Assembly: GCF_000702205.1 (NCBI RefSeq)
Contig: NZ_KL370871.1
Coordinates: 124,001-188,000, forward strand
Source: Lachnospira multipara LB2003
GTDB lineage: Bacteria > Bacillota > Clostridia > Lachnospirales > Lachnospiraceae
DNA length: 64,000 nucleotides
Direction: 5' to 3'
Shown: piece by piece, positions 61,208 through 64,000 of the stretch
Layout: each line of letters opens with the position of its first letter
Numbering within the stretch: the stretch's first letter is position 1
Notes under the pieces: model-generated
What the model was told of the DNA's origin: nothing
Database searches by the model: none
Seen by the model: the letters and a program-made list of their open reading frames with translations, nothing else
Made by a program: the position numbers and the translations under genes

Positions 61208-62071
61208 TTATTCCTTAACGGCACCTACGTTAACACCCTGAACAAAGTACTTCTGACAGAATGGATAAATAACTACGAAAGGTAATACCGCAACGATTGT
61301 AGCTGCACTTGAGATTGTCTCAGGTGAAACTGATGAATCATTAGGGATATCACTATCTGCTACCATTGAACGAAGTCTAATCTGGAAGTTATATAGGTTG
61401 TTCTTAGAAATATATAACTTGAAGTTTGTATAATCATTCCAGAATGAAACTGAGAACATCAAACCGATTGAAGCAAGAGCTGCCTTTGATAAAGGAAGCA
61501 CAATCTTAAAGAAGATACCCATTGGTGAGCATCCATCGATCTGAGCAGCTTCAAATAAGGATTCTGGAATACCTTCAAAGAAGTTTCTCATAAGAACTAA
61601 GTTATAAACATTGATTGACATAGGTAAGATAACTGCCCAAAGTGTGTTCATTAAGCCTAACTGCTTAATTACTAAGTACTTAGGAATCATACCACCATCA
61701 AAAATCATTGTGAATAACAACATATATGCAAAGAAGTTTCTTCCTGGCATTTCCCACTGAATAAGTACATAACCACCAAGTGTAACAAGTAATAAACCAA
61801 CAAATGTACCAACAATTGTTGTAACAACAGAAATTACGAATGGCATATATAAACTTGTTCTGTTAATGATAGCCTGGTAACCACCAAGTGTAAATTCAAC
61901 TGGATGTAAGTTAAGTCCATAAGCTGAACGAGCATCTAATGAATCACAAAGTACCTTCCAAATTGGAATAATAACTATTAATGAAATTATAATAAAGATA
62001 AGTCCATTAACAAGTGGGAAGATCTTGAATTTCTTCTTTTTCTTTCTAACTACAATCTTATCATCACTCAT
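61208..62071 (-). CDS. Sugar ABC transporter permease (YtcP/MalG-like)
   Basis: 287 residues with six membrane helices and the EAA loop contacting the ATPase (ESLFEAAQIDGCSPMGIFFK). It is the second permease of a type I oligosaccharide importer of the LplB-YtcP class, whose ATPase is often a shared MsmX-like protein encoded elsewhere; none is seen here. GGAGG precedes the ATG, 12 bases after the preceding gene. Confidence 0.93.
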   Translation of the reverse strand: MSDDKIVVRKKKKKFKIFPLVNGLIFIIISLIVIIPIWKVLCDSLDARSAYGLNLHPVEFTLGGYQAIINRTSLYMPFVISVVTTIVGTFVGLLLVTLGGYVLIQWEMPGRNFFAYMLLFTMIFDGGMIPKYLVIKQLGLMNTLWAVILPMSINVYNLVLMRNFFEGIPESLFEAAQIDGCSPMGIFFKIVLPLSKAALASIGLMFSVSFWNDYTNFKLYISKNNLYNFQIRLRSMVADSDIPNDSSVSPETISSAATIVAVLPFVVIYPFCQKYFVQGVNVGAVKE

Positions 62072-62083
62072 TATTTTGCCTCC

Positions 62084-63580
62084 TTATACAATTCCACGAC
62101 CGCGGACCTTCTTAGATGCATAGTTACAGCCAAGTACGAGAATCATACCTACGAAAGATTTAAATAAACCAACTGATGTTGTATAACCATAATCTGAGTT
62201 ACCACCAGCGAAAGTCTTATCATAAACGTATGTCTGTAAAACTGATGCAACTGAGTCTACAGCCGGACTCTTAGTTACGAATACTGATTCGAAAAGGTTC
62301 ATAACCTTAGCAAGGTTAAGAATGAATACAGTAATAATTGTATTAGCAAGTGCTGGAAGAGTGATGTAAATCAATCTCTTAAATCTATTAGCACCATCGA
62401 TCTGAGCTGCCTCATATAAATCAGGGCTAATACCAGATAAAGTTGCAAGGAAGAGGACTGTTCCCCAACCTGTATCCTTCCAAAGGTTCATTACGTAGAA
62501 TGTTCCTCTCCAATAATGAACATCAGCAAGGAAGTTAATAGGATCCTTAATAAGTCCTGCACCAATTAAGAAACCATTAATAACACCTGAACTATTTACT
62601 GAAAGAAGCATTCTAAATACAGAGAAGATAACTACCCATGACATGAAGTGAGGTAAGTATACGATTGTCTGTACTGTCTTCTTAAATGGCATGTTAACAA
62701 TTTCATTAAGAAGTAATGAAATAATAACAGCTGCACCTGTATTAAGTATTAACTTAATAATTGAAAGAATAAGTGTGTTTCTAAATGATCTCCAGAAGAA
62801 TGTATCATTTGTTAACATAATCTGGAAATGATATAAACCTACGTAATATGGGTTACCAATTACGTAACGTGTGAATGCATAACGACATCCAAGCATTGGC
62901 CAGTAGTTAAAAATAAGAATCATGATTAATACTGGTAAATACATGAGGTAGAAACCTCTATAATAGTAAAGCTTTAAACCAAGGCTCTGGTTTAATGAGT
63001 TTGAAAGATACTTAGCATCTACGCCAAGATCCTTCTTGAAATACTTTAAAACATCAAAGAATACACCAACGATAGCTACAATTAAACCAATGATCATGAT
63101 GTATGTACCACAACCGATATGGTATGTATTATCACCGTAGCCATTGTTAAGTACATTCATTAATGTTGTATACTCTTTCTTAAGTCCACCACCAGTAATC
63201 TTGCCGACTACGATGTCATATGTGAATCCAAAGAAAGAAATAGCCCAAACGATTGTAGCTCCAACTGAACAAATAATTGAGAATATTTCCTTCTTTGCTA
63301 CTACACAAAGAATACCAGCTACGATAAATAAAATAAATAAATACCACATAACTGGAACAGTAATATTCATAAAGCTGAACGCAAAACCCTTTGGTACATA
63401 ACCATCAAGAACTGCCTCGTTAGACTGTACAAATGGAAGCATTGAAGCAATAAGCATAATTACGAAACCAATGATTGAAATCACTTTTAAGTTTCCTGCT
63501 GGCTTACCTACTTTTTCTCCGCACTTTGGACAAATCTTAGCGTTCTTAGGTAATTCTGTGTTGCAAGATTTACACTGCAT
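62084..63580 (-). CDS. Sugar ABC transporter permease (LplB-like) with N-terminal zinc ribbon
   Basis: 498 residues, about 190 more than usual. Residues 1-25 form a zinc ribbon (MQCKSCNTELPKNAKICPKC). Residues 30-185 contain four extra membrane helices. The standard LplB/UgpA permease follows from about 205, with its EAA loop (PDLYEAAQIDGANRFKRLIY). The permease should pair with the gene downstream to import oligogalacturonides or side-chain oligomers. The added domain is unusual for this family. Confidence 0.9.
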   Translation of the reverse strand: MQCKSCNTELPKNAKICPKCGEKVGKPAGNLKVISIIGFVIMLIASMLPFVQSNEAVLDGYVPKGFAFSFMNITVPVMWYLFILFIVAGILCVVAKKEIFSIICSVGATIVWAISFFGFTYDIVVGKITGGGLKKEYTTLMNVLNNGYGDNTYHIGCGTYIMIIGLIVAIVGVFFDVLKYFKKDLGVDAKYLSNSLNQSLGLKLYYYRGFYLMYLPVLIMILIFNYWPMLGCRYAFTRYVIGNPYYVGLYHFQIMLTNDTFFWRSFRNTLILSIIKLILNTGAAVIISLLLNEIVNMPFKKTVQTIVYLPHFMSWVVIFSVFRMLLSVNSSGVINGFLIGAGLIKDPINFLADVHYWRGTFYVMNLWKDTGWGTVLFLATLSGISPDLYEAAQIDGANRFKRLIYITLPALANTIITVFILNLAKVMNLFESVFVTKSPAVDSVASVLQTYVYDKTFAGGNSDYGYTTSVGLFKSFVGMILVLGCNYASKKVRGRGIV

Positions 63581-63641
63581 CTTTATACCTTCTTTCCTGT
63601 ATTTTTCATAGCTATCATCAGTACTTGATAACTAAATAATA

Positions 63642-63698
63642 GAATTCACACCGAAGGGCTACCCCTCCGATATGAATTCCATAAATGACTTTCGTCAT
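63642..63698 (-). repeat. Intercistronic hairpins
   Basis: GAATTC (63642-63647) and GAATTC (63674-63679) bracket a CGAAGGG/CCCTCCG pairing, and ATGAC-TTTC-GTCAT (63685-63698) follows. No T tract; they probably shape the ratio of binding protein to permease mRNA. Confidence 0.5.
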
Positions 63699-63736
63699 TG
63701 AATCAGCTATTGCTGAAATTTATTCTGATAACAGAA

Positions 63737-64000
63737 TTACTTTAATAAGTCATTTAAAGACTTAATTACAGCATCTGCCTTAGAATCTACTGTATCATGA
63801 TAATACTTCATAGCTTCATCAACTGACCATGTACCAAGAGCAACCTTAGAGATTACTTCGTTTCTAGCCTTGTTGATATCTGTAATATTGTTACCTAATG
63901 TTTCTGTCATTGGAAGTGGCTTAGCTACATCTGAATGGTTAGAGAACATTTCGAAGTTATCCTTAACAACATCTGTTAATGATGAAGCACCTGGATCTTC
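63737..64000 (-). CDS. Extracellular solute-binding protein, C-terminal part
   Basis: The frame is open to the window edge. The visible 87 residues (ASSLTDVVKDNFEMFSNHSD ... VALGTWSVDEAMKYYHDTVD ... VIKSLNDLLK) match the end of family 1 sugar-binding lipoproteins of the LipO type. The gene is first in the transporter operon, before the two permeases. Start, signal peptide and lipobox lie outside the window. Confidence 0.8.
   Translation of the reverse strand, partial: EDPGASSLTDVVKDNFEMFSNHSDVAKPLPMTETLGNNITDINKARNEVISKVALGTWSVDEAMKYYHDTVDSKADAVIKSLNDLLK

Overview
The window looks like chromosome of a low-GC, motile, anaerobic Firmicute of the Lachnospiraceae. The pectin-utilising genus Lachnospira is a reasonable guess, but it is inferred from gene content and no search was run. 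Supporting signs are the anaerobic class III ribonucleotide reductase with NrdR boxes, a sigma-28 type promoter, a lysine riboswitch before dapA, and cytoplasmic pectin glycosidases (GH28 and two GH43) next to an LplB/YtcP-type sugar importer.

Layout. About 1-5 kb is visibly richer in G+C than the rest and looks acquired: a LysR regulator cut by the window edge, an old-yellow-enzyme/2,4-dienoyl-CoA reductase-like flavoprotein, and a radical SAM enzyme controlled by an ArsR-type repressor through two matching operators. About 5-16 kb is an accessory island in decay. It holds an IS607-type tnpB whose tnpA has collapsed, and remnants of KilA-N, ORF6N, Mrr, TnpW, RlmD-paralogue, Abi_2 and flavodoxin-family genes. 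Many have lost their middle but kept both ends, and five carry an in-frame TAG. Within this debris sits one intact, well-regulated block (12.0-15.1 kb): an HTH repressor, an ImmA/IrrE metallopeptidase, a highly structured leader RNA with a six-codon leader peptide, a DUF4417 protein and three unrecognised small proteins. A mutated partial copy of its last two genes lies at 9.4-9.7 kb. This block is the best candidate here for an undescribed system.

From 16 kb onward the window is core chromosome: rlmD, pcrA, a PspA/SPFH pair, a DUF1836 protein, a YerC-like TrpR-family regulator, a transglutaminase-like protein, a MacB-type exporter and a secreted cell-wall hydrolase. An HTH gene flanked by 78-bp repeats comes next, then a GH43 gene divergent from a sigma-28-driven calcium-binding-type protein. 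After these come two GGDEF proteins, nrdD with an unannotated 53-aa gene, corA, trkHA, tRNA-Gly, pepF, degV, dapAB, a double-OB SSB-like protein, typA and a SinR-like regulator.

The right end (54.7-64 kb) is a leftward pectin or oligogalacturonide locus. A solute-binding protein (cut by the edge) and two permeases, one with an unusual N-terminal zinc ribbon, are followed by an ankyrin-GH43 fusion, an unrecognised helical protein and a GH28 polygalacturonase. An ABC exporter lies beyond them. None of the glycosidases shows a signal peptide, so imported oligosaccharides are probably processed in the cytoplasm.
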